Shown piece by piece: positions 5,893 through 13,684 of a stretch of DNA of 19,582 bases. A model generated the notes under the pieces. That model saw nothing but the letters and a program-made list of their open reading frames with translations. It was not told the origin of the DNA and searched no databases. The position numbers and the translations under genes were made by a program. The stretch is from DAOUKH01 sp034420775 (GTDB taxonomy: Bacteria > Chloroflexota > Dehalococcoidia > SHYB01): positions 1-19,582 of the forward strand of contig DAOUKZ010000024.1 of NCBI GenBank assembly GCA_034420775.1, written 5' to 3'. The stretch's first letter is position 1. Each line of letters starts with the position of its first letter.

Positions 5893-7065
5893 TTGGAATT
5901 CGGCATCTTCATCCAGGGGCATGCGCCGTCGCAGGCGCGGGCCCACAGCCCAGCCAACGAGCAGCGGTGGATCCGCAACGAGGTCGAGATCGCGCAGGCC
6001 GCCGACCGGAACAACTTCAAATACATCTGGACGACCGAGCACCACTTCCTCGAAGAGTATTCGCACATGTCGGACAACGCGGCGATGGCGGCGTGGGTGC
6101 TCGCCAAGACGGAGCGCATCCACGTGGGATCGGGGATCTTCAACCTCAACCCGCGGGTCAACCATCCGATACGGCTGGCCGAGCGGGTGGCGATGCTCGA
6201 CCAGCTCAGCCAGGGGCGGTTCGAGTTCGGCACGGGGCGCGGCGCCGGCAGCCATGAGATCGGCGGCTTCGCCCTGCGCCACGACGAGACCAAGGCGAAC
6301 TGGAACGAGGCCATCCGAGAGATCCCGAAGATGTGGCGGCAGCGGGGGTACTCGTACCCCAACGGACGGAGCTTCCAGGTCCCCAGCGAGGGGCGGCAGA
6401 TGATGCCGGGGCGCGAGGGGGCGTTCAACGTACTGCCCAAGCCGTACGCGCACACGCACCCGCCGCTTTGGGTCGCGGCGGGGAATCCCGGCACGTACGA
6501 GACGTCGGCGAAGATGGGGCTGGGTCTGTTGGGGTTCAACGTCGGGCCGGTGTGGAACATGGAGCCGCTGTTCGCCACGTATAAGGACCACATCGCCGAC
6601 GCAGAACCCGTCGGCGATTACGTGAACGACAACATCATGACGACGGTCACGATGGTCTGCTTCGAGGACGGGCGGAAGGCCCGCGAGAGCTACACCCGGT
6701 CGGGACGCTCCTATCTCACGTCACTGGTCTTCCGCTATCACGACAGCTTCCCGAGGCCGGAGGGCATTCCCTATTGGCCGGAGACGATTCCGGAGCCGAC
6801 GATCGAGGACGTCGACCAGCGGATCAAGGACGGCTTCGGCCTCTGCGGCTCCCCCGACGAGGTCATCAAGCAGGTCGAGAATTATTCCAAGGTGGGCTCC
6901 GACCAACTCGTCTTCGGCTACCCCGCCGACATGCCTATCGACGAGGCCCTCGAGTCGATCGAGACGTTCGGGAAGCACGTGATTCCGCACTTCGACAAGG
7001 ACCCCAAGCACAGCACGACCCGCTACCGCGAGGCGGCGGGCGGGCCGCTGGCGCCGAAGGGCTAG
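5893..7065 (+). CDS. LLM class flavin-dependent oxidoreductase (luciferase-like monooxygenase)
   Basis: The product is 390 aa with the bacterial luciferase-like TIM barrel. EFGIFIQG forms the first strand, followed by WTTEHHF (46-52, the His pair seen in the family), HVGSGIFNLNPRVNHPIRLAERVAML (77-102, in pieces), GRFEFGTGRG (108-117), and the late GSPDEVIKQVENY segment near the C-terminus. Such enzymes use reduced FMN or F420 for monooxygenation or hydride transfer on organic substrates; the cofactor cannot be told here. Translation starts at TTG 5893, backed by GGAGGA at 5880. It is followed 16 nt later by an acyl-CoA dehydrogenase gene, so both probably act in one oxidative catabolic route. 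Confidence 0.92.
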   Translation: MEFGIFIQGHAPSQARAHSPANEQRWIRNEVEIAQAADRNNFKYIWTTEHHFLEEYSHMSDNAAMAAWVLAKTERIHVGSGIFNLNPRVNHPIRLAERVAMLDQLSQGRFEFGTGRGAGSHEIGGFALRHDETKANWNEAIREIPKMWRQRGYSYPNGRSFQVPSEGRQMMPGREGAFNVLPKPYAHTHPPLWVAAGNPGTYETSAKMGLGLLGFNVGPVWNMEPLFATYKDHIADAEPVGDYVNDNIMTTVTMVCFEDGRKARESYTRSGRSYLTSLVFRYHDSFPRPEGIPYWPETIPEPTIEDVDQRIKDGFGLCGSPDEVIKQVENYSKVGSDQLVFGYPADMPIDEALESIETFGKHVIPHFDKDPKHSTTRYREAAGGPLAPKG

Positions 7066-7081
7066 CGGGCGGAGCGCGACG

Positions 7082-8248
7082 ATGGACTTCACCTTCTCGT
7101 CAGAGGAAGAGGCCTTCCGCGCCGAGGTGCGCGCGTTCCTTGCAAAGGAGCTGCCCCCCGACTGGGACGGCCTCGACGAGGACGGCGCGTTCCAGGGCCA
7201 GGGCCTCGGCATCACGCGCCGGATGTCGAAGCGGCTCGCCGAGCGGGGCTGGCTGACGCTGGCCTGGCCCAAAGAACACGGCGGCCAAGAGCGCTCCATC
7301 ATGGAGCAGATGCTCTTCAAGGAAGAAATGGCCTACTTCCAGGTACCGGGCGCCGACATGGGCGTCGGCGGCGTGAGCTGGGTGGGGCCGATGCTGATGT
7401 CCCACGGGACCGACGAGCAGAAGCAGCACCTGCGCTCGATCGCGTCGGGCGACGAGTACTGGTGCACGCTGTACAGCGAGCCGGGGAGCGGCTCCGACCT
7501 CGCCTCACTGCAAACACGCGCCGAGCGCGATGGCGACGACTACGTGATCAACGGCTCGAAGATCTGGACCAGCGGCGGGCACATCGCCGACTGGGGCTGG
7601 CTCGCGGCGCGGACCGACCCGACGGCGCCCAAGCACAAGGGCGTGAGCATGTTCCTGCTCGACATGAAGGCGCCCGGCGTGACCGTCCGCCCGATCATCA
7701 ACATGGCGGAGGCGCACCACTTCAACGAGGTCTTCTTCGACAACGTGCGCATTCCCAAGCGCGATCTCGTCGGTGAGCAGGACCAGGGCTGGTACATCCT
7801 GGCCACGGCCCTCGACTTCGAGCGGTCGGGCGTGCACGCCTCGGCGAACGCGCAGCGCATCCTCGACAAGCTCGCCGAGTTCCACGCCGAGCGTCCGGGG
7901 ACGCTCACCGCCGCCCTCCGCAACCGGTTCGCCGAGGCGCAGATCGAGACCTCAATCGCGCGGGCGCTGGCCTATCGCGTCTCCTGGCTCCAGAGCAAGG
8001 GCGGGCAGCCTAACCAAGAGGCGTCACTCTCCAAGCTGTACGGCTCCGAGCTCGGCCAACGCGTGGCGGCCTTCGCCATCGATTCGCTGGGGCTGTCCGG
8101 GCAAGCCGGGCCGGGATCGAAGTGGGCCGCCTTCGGGGGCAGGATCGAGCGCACGTACCGCTCGGCGGTGTCGCACACCATCGCGGCGGGGACGTCGGAA
8201 GTGCAGCGCAACATCATCGCGACGCGAGGGCTCGGCCTGCCGCGCTAG
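7082..8248 (+). CDS. Acyl-CoA dehydrogenase
   Basis: The product is a 388-aa FAD-dependent acyl-CoA dehydrogenase, normal in length. N-terminal helices begin FTFSSEEEAFRAEVRAFL. The middle beta domain carries YSEPGSGSDLASLQT (131-145) and IWTSGGHIADWGWLAART (161-178), both FAD/substrate-binding blocks. The C-terminal helical domain ends AAGTSEVQRNIIATRGLGL (368-386). The position that is Glu in MCAD (before GT) is Ala369. A Glu is instead found at 247 in ALDFERSG, which corresponds to the catalytic-base position of isovaleryl-CoA and long-chain enzymes. The enzyme is therefore likely active on a branched or bulky acyl-CoA. It forms an operon with the LLM gene. Its stop overlaps the stop of the opposite-strand amidohydrolase within CTAG. 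Confidence 0.93.
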   Translation: MDFTFSSEEEAFRAEVRAFLAKELPPDWDGLDEDGAFQGQGLGITRRMSKRLAERGWLTLAWPKEHGGQERSIMEQMLFKEEMAYFQVPGADMGVGGVSWVGPMLMSHGTDEQKQHLRSIASGDEYWCTLYSEPGSGSDLASLQTRAERDGDDYVINGSKIWTSGGHIADWGWLAARTDPTAPKHKGVSMFLLDMKAPGVTVRPIINMAEAHHFNEVFFDNVRIPKRDLVGEQDQGWYILATALDFERSGVHASANAQRILDKLAEFHAERPGTLTAALRNRFAEAQIETSIARALAYRVSWLQSKGGQPNQEASLSKLYGSELGQRVAAFAIDSLGLSGQAGPGSKWAAFGGRIERTYRSAVSHTIAAGTSEVQRNIIATRGLGLPR

Positions 8249-9408
8249 AGGCCGAGGAACCGCGCCGCGTTGCCGCCGAGGAGGGCGTCGGCGGCCGTGC
8301 CGGGGACGCCATAGGCTTCGATGTTGGCCTTCGCCTCTTCCAGGGTCCCGGTGTCCTGCTGGGGGTAGCGCGAGCCCCACGCCGCCGCTCGTGCTAGGAC
8401 GTCGTGTTGGCGGGGTACGCTGGTCTCCCAGGAGTCGTAAGTGACGATTGAGGGCCGGTTGAAGAAGACCTTGGCGGGGTCGAGGCTGACGTCGCGGATG
8501 TTGCTCAGGAACGACAGGTAGGTCTCCGACTTTTCCAGGGCCAGCGTGAGCCACGCCGCGCCCGCGCCGGCGAAGCCGAGGCGAAGGTCGGGGTATTCCT
8601 CCATGTGGCCGAGGAAGGCGAAGGTGGTGAGGGCGGTGGCGTTGTCCATGACCGGCGCGACGATGGGTGCGACGTCGTGGCCGATGGCGGCGCGCGACGC
8701 GACGCGCTCGACGAAGCCGCCCGTCGAGGCCCGTTCAGGGCCGGTGTTGCCCTGTGAGGGGTGGATGAAGACGGCGAGGCCCTGGGCCTCGAGCTCCCGC
8801 CACACGGGCGCATACGACGGATGGCTGACGAAGCGGCCTTCGAGGAAGGCGGGCCGCACGGACGCCGCCTTGAACCCCTTGGCGGCGGCGCGCCGGCACT
8901 CGGCGACGGCGAAGCCGGGGTCTTGGAAGGGCAGGACGGCGGTAGGGACCAGCCGCGACCGGTTGGCGCCGGCGAGGTCGTAGACCCAATCGTTGTAAGC
9001 CCGCGCCAGCGCGTAGGCGAGATCGGGATTCTCGACGGCGGGCAGATACTCGGCGAAGAGGGTGGGGAAGAGCACGGCTGCGTCGACGCCCATGGCGTCC
9101 ATGTCGGCAAGGCGCGCCGTGGCGTCGTTGGCGCCCGGCGTGATCGGCGGCGGATCGTTAGGGTCGAGGGCGCCGATGTCTTCGGGCGTCATGCCGACTC
9201 GCCAGACTGCCTGCCGCACGATGGCGGTGCGGTTCATGGCCCGCGCGGGCCGGCCGTTCAGGATGACGGTGGTGATGCCGGCGTCGTCGCGATGGTGGTA
9301 GAAGGCCGAGCGGGCGGCGACGCGGTAGCCGGCGTCGAGGTACCGCTCCCAGACGGAGTCGGGCTCCCAGACGTAGCTGTCGCAGTCGACGACCGGCGGC
9401 GACGTCAT
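8245..9408 (-). CDS. Amidohydrolase-2 (ACMSD-like) family protein with degraded metal site
   Basis: The product is a 387-aa TIM-barrel protein of the amidohydrolase_2 group. Family features are the N-terminal VVDCDSYVWEP (6-16), LADMDAMGVDAAVLFPT (100-116), FIHPSQG (215-221), EEYPDLRLGFAGAGAAWL and the late AAWGSRYPQQDT (342-353). In active relatives these read DxDxH and GSDYPH. Here the His of the first motif is Tyr12, and the catalytic Asp and following His are Arg347 and Gln350. His216 is kept. Metal binding and hydrolysis or decarboxylation are thus doubtful; a binding or scaffold role, or a changed chemistry, is possible. The start is ATG at 9408; no strong ribosome binding site is seen. 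It is convergent with the acyl-CoA dehydrogenase and divergent from the VOC gene. Confidence 0.85.
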   Translation of the reverse strand: MTSPPVVDCDSYVWEPDSVWERYLDAGYRVAARSAFYHHRDDAGITTVILNGRPARAMNRTAIVRQAVWRVGMTPEDIGALDPNDPPPITPGANDATARLADMDAMGVDAAVLFPTLFAEYLPAVENPDLAYALARAYNDWVYDLAGANRSRLVPTAVLPFQDPGFAVAECRRAAAKGFKAASVRPAFLEGRFVSHPSYAPVWRELEAQGLAVFIHPSQGNTGPERASTGGFVERVASRAAIGHDVAPIVAPVMDNATALTTFAFLGHMEEYPDLRLGFAGAGAAWLTLALEKSETYLSFLSNIRDVSLDPAKVFFNRPSIVTYDSWETSVPRQHDVLARAAAWGSRYPQQDTGTLEEAKANIEAYGVPGTAADALLGGNAARFLGL

Positions 9409-9491
9409 TTAATGCTCCTTGGCAGGCTCCACCGACGGGCCATTAGGGGGGAACGGGAGCGCCCTGTCAATCCCCGGCGGCTTGAGGGAGC

Positions 9492-9512
9492 GGGCGACCA
9501 CGAGGGTCGCCC
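9492..9512. repeat. Second short palindromic intergenic repeat
   Basis: GGGCGACC and GGTCGCCC form perfect 8-bp arms around a 5-nt loop (ACGAG), followed by CCCACGGGAGGGG. Read on the other strand it gives the phrase VGATLVVAR seen in many spurious translations, a hallmark of a widespread short repeat of this type. Only one copy was noticed in the window. Confidence 0.6.
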
Positions 9513-9540
9513 CCACGGGAGGGGAGGCGGGCTGCGATGG

Positions 9541-9610
9541 GGGTTGGCGGTTGGCGAGGGCCCCTGATCTCAATCTTCTCCCCTTGGGAGAAGAGGTAAG
9601 ACCTCCCGCC
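9541..9610 (+). repeat. Dispersed palindromic repeat, copy 2
   Basis: Same element as 5721-5790. The central hairpin is CTTCTCCC-CTT-GGGAGAAG (9575-9593), followed by GAGGT-AAG-ACCTC. It sits between the divergent amidohydrolase and VOC genes, where a terminator role would not make sense. The rest of the 9409-9667 gap holds the second palindrome at 9492-9512 and the VOC promoter region; I see no gene in it. Confidence 0.85.
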
Positions 9611-9620
9611 CCTCCCGCTT

Positions 9621-9646
9621 CCGCGGCCGCGGGCAGTGGGTATATT
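9621..9646 (+). promoter_or_regulatory. Possible VOC gene promoter with adjacent palindrome
   Basis: TATATT (9641-9646) is a good -10 candidate, with a start expected near 9653. A perfect 12-bp palindrome, CCGCGGCCGCGG (9621-9632), lies just upstream where an operator could be; in GC-rich DNA this may be chance. No clear -35 box is seen. Confidence 0.35.
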
Positions 9647-9667
9647 GTTGCGTAGAGGAGGACCGCC

Positions 9668-10045
9668 ATGGCCTTGCAGCTCGACCACACGATCGTGCCC
9701 GCCCGGGACAAGGTGAAGTCGGCGAAGTTCATCGCTCGTCTCTTCGGGCTGAAGTATGAGGGGACGTGGGGGCATTTCGCGCCGGTCAAGGTCAACGACA
9801 CGTTGACGCTCGACTTCGACGACTCGGACGATCCGCGCGCCAACCACTACGCCTTCCTGGCGTCGGACGAGGAGTTCGACGCGGTGCTCCAGCGCGTCAA
9901 GGATGAGGGGATCCCGTTCGGGAGCGGGCCGCGCTCGCGGACGGACGGCGAGATCAACCACCGGCACGGGGGGCGCGGGTTCTACTTCGAGTGTGAGAAC
10001 GGTCACGTGTGGGAGGTCATCACCCACACGTACGTCACCGATTGA
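9668..10045 (+). CDS. VOC family protein (glyoxalase/bleomycin resistance/dioxygenase fold)
   Basis: The product is 125 aa, the normal length for a single VOC domain made of two beta-alpha-beta-beta-beta units. QLDHTIVPARDK begins the first unit with His7. NHYAFLAS begins the second with His60, and GHVWEVITH carries Glu116 at the end; these are the usual metal-ligand positions. The GEINHRHGGRGFYFE segment is typical of one bacterial VOC subgroup of unknown substrate. The start ATG 9668 has GAGGAGG (9655-9661) at 6 nt. Metal-dependent lyase, isomerase or dioxygenase roles are all possible. It is flanked by palindromic repeats on both sides and convergent with pheT. Confidence 0.9.
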   Translation: MALQLDHTIVPARDKVKSAKFIARLFGLKYEGTWGHFAPVKVNDTLTLDFDDSDDPRANHYAFLASDEEFDAVLQRVKDEGIPFGSGPRSRTDGEINHRHGGRGFYFECENGHVWEVITHTYVTD

Positions 10046-10102
10046 GGTGATGGTGGCGTAGCGACGGGAGACGACCGTCGCGAAGTTGGTGGGGAGCGAC
10101 GA

Positions 10103-10171
10103 CCGTTGGTGGTTGTCGGGGGCCCCTCATCTCAATCTTCTCCCCACGGGAGAAGAGGTAGGACCACCCCG
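10103..10171 (+). repeat. Dispersed palindromic repeat, copy 3
   Basis: Third copy of the element at 5721-5790. The hairpin is CTTCTCCC-CAC-GGGAGAAG (10137-10155). Its loop CAC is the reverse complement of the copy 1 loop GTG. The second small hairpin is broken by a mismatch (GAGGT-AGG-ACCAC). It lies between the convergent VOC and pheT genes, 6 nt from the pheT stop. Confidence 0.85.
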
Positions 10172-10177
10172 CGGCGG

Positions 10178-12577
10178 CTAGGCGCGGAGGGTGGCGTCCA
10201 GCTCTTTCTTTAGGCGCTGGAGGAGGCGGGCCTGGGCCTTGTCGACCTCTTCGTTGGTGAGGGTGCGGCCCGGCGATTGCCAGACCATGCGATAGGCCAG
10301 CGACTTCTTGCCCTCGGCGATGCGGTCGCCGGCGTAGACGTCGAAAAGTCTGGCCTCGGCCACCAGCGGCGTAGCTTCGAGCATCGCGGTGACCTTTCCG
10401 GCGGGCAGCGATTGGTCGACGACGAGAGCGAGGTCGCGGACGGCGCCGGGGAAGCGGGCCAGCGGCTGGTAGCGCCGCCGTCCGGGGGGCGCGGCGTCGA
10501 GGAGCGTTCCAAGGTCCATCTCGAAGTAGAGGCAGGGCCCGTCGCCGAGGTCGAAGGCGCGGAGGACGTTGGGGTGAATCTCGCCGACGAGGCCGACGCG
10601 CGCACCGGCGACGCGCAAGGTTGCGGCACGGCCAGGATGCAACAGAGGGTCTCGCGCGGCCTCGTACTCGGCCTCCGTACCGAGGGCGGCGAAGAGGGCG
10701 TCGAGGAGACCCTTGGCGTCGTAGAAGTCGACGTCGGCCGGTGCGTCGCCGCTCCAGTGGGTCTCACCCCGCACGCCGGTGATGGCGCCGGCCAGGGTCT
10801 CGCGCTCGTCGGGGAGGTCGCCCGGCCGAGGGACGTAGACCTTGCCCACCTCGAAGAGGCGGAGGATGCCGTCCTCATGGCGCGCGTTCGCCGCGAGCGT
10901 TTGCAGCACGCCGCCGCGCAGGCTTCTCCGCAGCTCGGTCTGCTCGCTGGAGAGCGGGTTGAGGACGTGCAGAGAGGCGGGGTCTTCGACGCGGGCCTTG
11001 GCCTGTACTTCCGAGTTGGTGAGGGAGTAGGTGACGATCTCGTCGAGCCCAAGGGCGCGTAGCTGGTCACGAACTGCCTGCTTGAGCTCGAGAATGGGCT
11101 GCGGCTCGAAGTCGGGCACCTGGCCGGTGATGCCGATCGTCGGTGCCCAGTCGTACCCCTTGAGACGGGCGATCTCCTCGATCAGGTCGTCCTCGATCTC
11201 GATGTCGGTGCGCCAGTAGGGGGCGGTGACGTCGAGGGCGCTCTCGCCCGCGGCCTCCGCCGTGAAGCCGAGCCGCGCCAGAAGCGCCGCGGCCTCGCTC
11301 GACGGCACTTCCGCGCCGAGCACCAGCGCCGTCCGCGCCTCGGTGAGGCGCACTGAGAGGCGGGTCCGCGCGCCGGGGTAGGCGTCGACCACCCCCTCGG
11401 CGACCTCACCGCCGGCGACCTCGGCGATGAGCTTCAGCGCGCGGCGGGCGGCGTGCAGCGGCAGATCGGGGCTGAGCCCCTTGTCGAACCGGATCGACGC
11501 CTCGCTGCGCAGGGTTGTCTTCTGGGAGGTCCGCCGGATGTTGGCCGCGTTGAAGTTGGCCGATTCCAGGAGCACGTTGACCGTCGCTTCGGTGACCTCG
11601 CTGTCCTCGCCGCCCATGATGCCGGCGAGGGCGACGGGCTGCCCGGCGTCGGCGATGACGAGCATGTCGGCGTCGAGCTGGCGGGGCTGGCCGTCGATGG
11701 TGGTGATCCACTCGTCGGGGCGGGCGCGACGGACGACGATGCGGTTCTCGCCGAGGCGGTCGTAATCGAAGGCGTGGAGGGGCTGCCCCATCTCCAGCAT
11801 CACGAAATTGGTGACGTCGACGACGTTGTTGATCGACCGCGAACCGTACGCGGCGAGCTTTTCCTGCAGCCAGCGGGGAGACGGCCCGATCTTGACGCCG
11901 GTGATGACGGCGCCGATGTAGCGCGGGCAGAGGTCGGGGTCGAGGATCTCGACGCTGGTCTTGGACGTGGCGGGCGGGCCTTCCTCGGCGTAGGAGAGGT
12001 CGGGCTCGCGGGCCGTGGCGCCGGTCTGCGCCGCCACCTCGCGGGCCAGCCCGAGCACCGAGAGGAGATCGGGCCGGTTGGGCGTGATGGAGAAGTCGAA
12101 GATGACGTCGCCGAGGTGGTCGGCGAGCGGTTGCCCGATGGGGGCGTCGTCGGCGAGCACCAGGATGCCCTCGTGCTCGTCGGAGAGGCCGAGCTCGCGC
12201 TCGGAGCAGACCATGCCCCGCGACTCGACGCCGCGGATCTTCGCCGCCTTGAGCTTGGAGAGTCGGCCGGTGTGCGCGTCGAACAGTGTCGCCCCCTCGC
12301 GGGCGAAGGCGATCTTCTGCCCCGCGGCGACGTTGGGCGCACCGCAGACGACCTGCGCCGTGCCGTCGCCCGTGTCGATCGTCGCCAGCCGGAGCCGGTC
12401 GGCGTTGGGGTGAGGATCGACGGCGGTCACCATCCCCACGGCAACGCCGTCCCAGTGCTCGCCGACGACCTCGAAGCCCTCGGCCTCGATGCCGGCCAGG
12501 GTCATGCGGTGGGCGAGGTCGTCCGGGGCAACGTCGATGTCGACGTAGTCGCGGAGCCAGGAGAGGGGCGCTTTCAT
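10178..12577 (-). CDS. pheT: Phenylalanine--tRNA ligase beta subunit
   Basis: This is the 799-aa beta subunit of the alpha2-beta2 enzyme that charges tRNA-Phe. MKAPLSWLRDYVDID is the standard N-terminus. Next come the tRNA-binding OB domain (about 40-150; HPNADRLRLATID and VVCGAPNV), the B3/B4 editing domain (about 210-380; SINNVVDVTNFVMLEMGQPLHAFD, in pieces), the B5 domain, the catalytic-like core (EIEDDLIEEIARLKGYD then GLDEIVTYSLTNSE), and the C-terminal FDX-ACB domain (last ~95 residues; FPGAVRDLALVVDQ). The ATG at 12577 was chosen from the family N-terminus; the open frame extends 65 codons upstream into pheS but is a shadow there. The gap to pheS is 13 nt, so they are one operon. Confidence 0.97.
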   Translation of the reverse strand: MKAPLSWLRDYVDIDVAPDDLAHRMTLAGIEAEGFEVVGEHWDGVAVGMVTAVDPHPNADRLRLATIDTGDGTAQVVCGAPNVAAGQKIAFAREGATLFDAHTGRLSKLKAAKIRGVESRGMVCSERELGLSDEHEGILVLADDAPIGQPLADHLGDVIFDFSITPNRPDLLSVLGLAREVAAQTGATAREPDLSYAEEGPPATSKTSVEILDPDLCPRYIGAVITGVKIGPSPRWLQEKLAAYGSRSINNVVDVTNFVMLEMGQPLHAFDYDRLGENRIVVRRARPDEWITTIDGQPRQLDADMLVIADAGQPVALAGIMGGEDSEVTEATVNVLLESANFNAANIRRTSQKTTLRSEASIRFDKGLSPDLPLHAARRALKLIAEVAGGEVAEGVVDAYPGARTRLSVRLTEARTALVLGAEVPSSEAAALLARLGFTAEAAGESALDVTAPYWRTDIEIEDDLIEEIARLKGYDWAPTIGITGQVPDFEPQPILELKQAVRDQLRALGLDEIVTYSLTNSEVQAKARVEDPASLHVLNPLSSEQTELRRSLRGGVLQTLAANARHEDGILRLFEVGKVYVPRPGDLPDERETLAGAITGVRGETHWSGDAPADVDFYDAKGLLDALFAALGTEAEYEAARDPLLHPGRAATLRVAGARVGLVGEIHPNVLRAFDLGDGPCLYFEMDLGTLLDAAPPGRRRYQPLARFPGAVRDLALVVDQSLPAGKVTAMLEATPLVAEARLFDVYAGDRIAEGKKSLAYRMVWQSPGRTLTNEEVDKAQARLLQRLKKELDATLRA

Positions 12578-12590
12578 GGGGTAGACAAGC

Positions 12591-13598
<1,008 letters not shown>

Positions 13599-13604
13599 CA
13601 CAAC

Positions 13605-13634
13605 AGGATACGAAAGGCTTCGAGAAAGCGTCAA
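13605..13634 (-). promoter_or_regulatory. Putative pheST promoter giving a leaderless transcript
   Basis: On the minus strand TTGACG (13634-13629) and TATCCT (13610-13605) are 18 nt apart. Counting 7 nt from the -10 box puts +1 at about 13598, the GTG start of pheS itself. No ribosome binding site exists in the interval. Confidence 0.45.
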
Positions 13635-13669
13635 ACGAGCGCGCCGCCGCCCGGCCCGCGGCAATCTGG

Positions 13670-13675
13670 TACGAT
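13670..13675 (+). promoter_or_regulatory. Putative -10 box of the first CaiB gene
   Basis: TACGAT (4 of 6 to consensus) ends 9 nt before ATG 13685. No -35 box and no Shine-Dalgarno are visible. If it is real the leader is only a few nucleotides. Confidence 0.3.
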
Positions 13676-13684
13676 TCGGGCGCG

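Noticed and set aside
7082..8248. Acyl-CoA dehydrogenase as another inactive enzyme, because Ala replaces the MCAD-type Glu
   Set aside because: Glu247 in ALDFERSG fits the alternative catalytic-base position known in isovaleryl-CoA dehydrogenase, so activity is expected.
9409..9843. 144-codon minus-strand frame containing VGATLVVARSLKPPG
   Set aside because: It is made of two intergenic palindromic repeats and the antisense of the VOC gene; no real protein is supported.
10137..10155. Rho-independent terminator between VOC and pheT
   Set aside because: The hairpin is strong but has no T-run on either strand, and the same element also sits between divergent genes.
5721..10171. CRISPR array from the three repeats
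   Set aside because: The copies are hundreds to thousands of bases apart with genes between them, and no regular spacers or cas genes are present.
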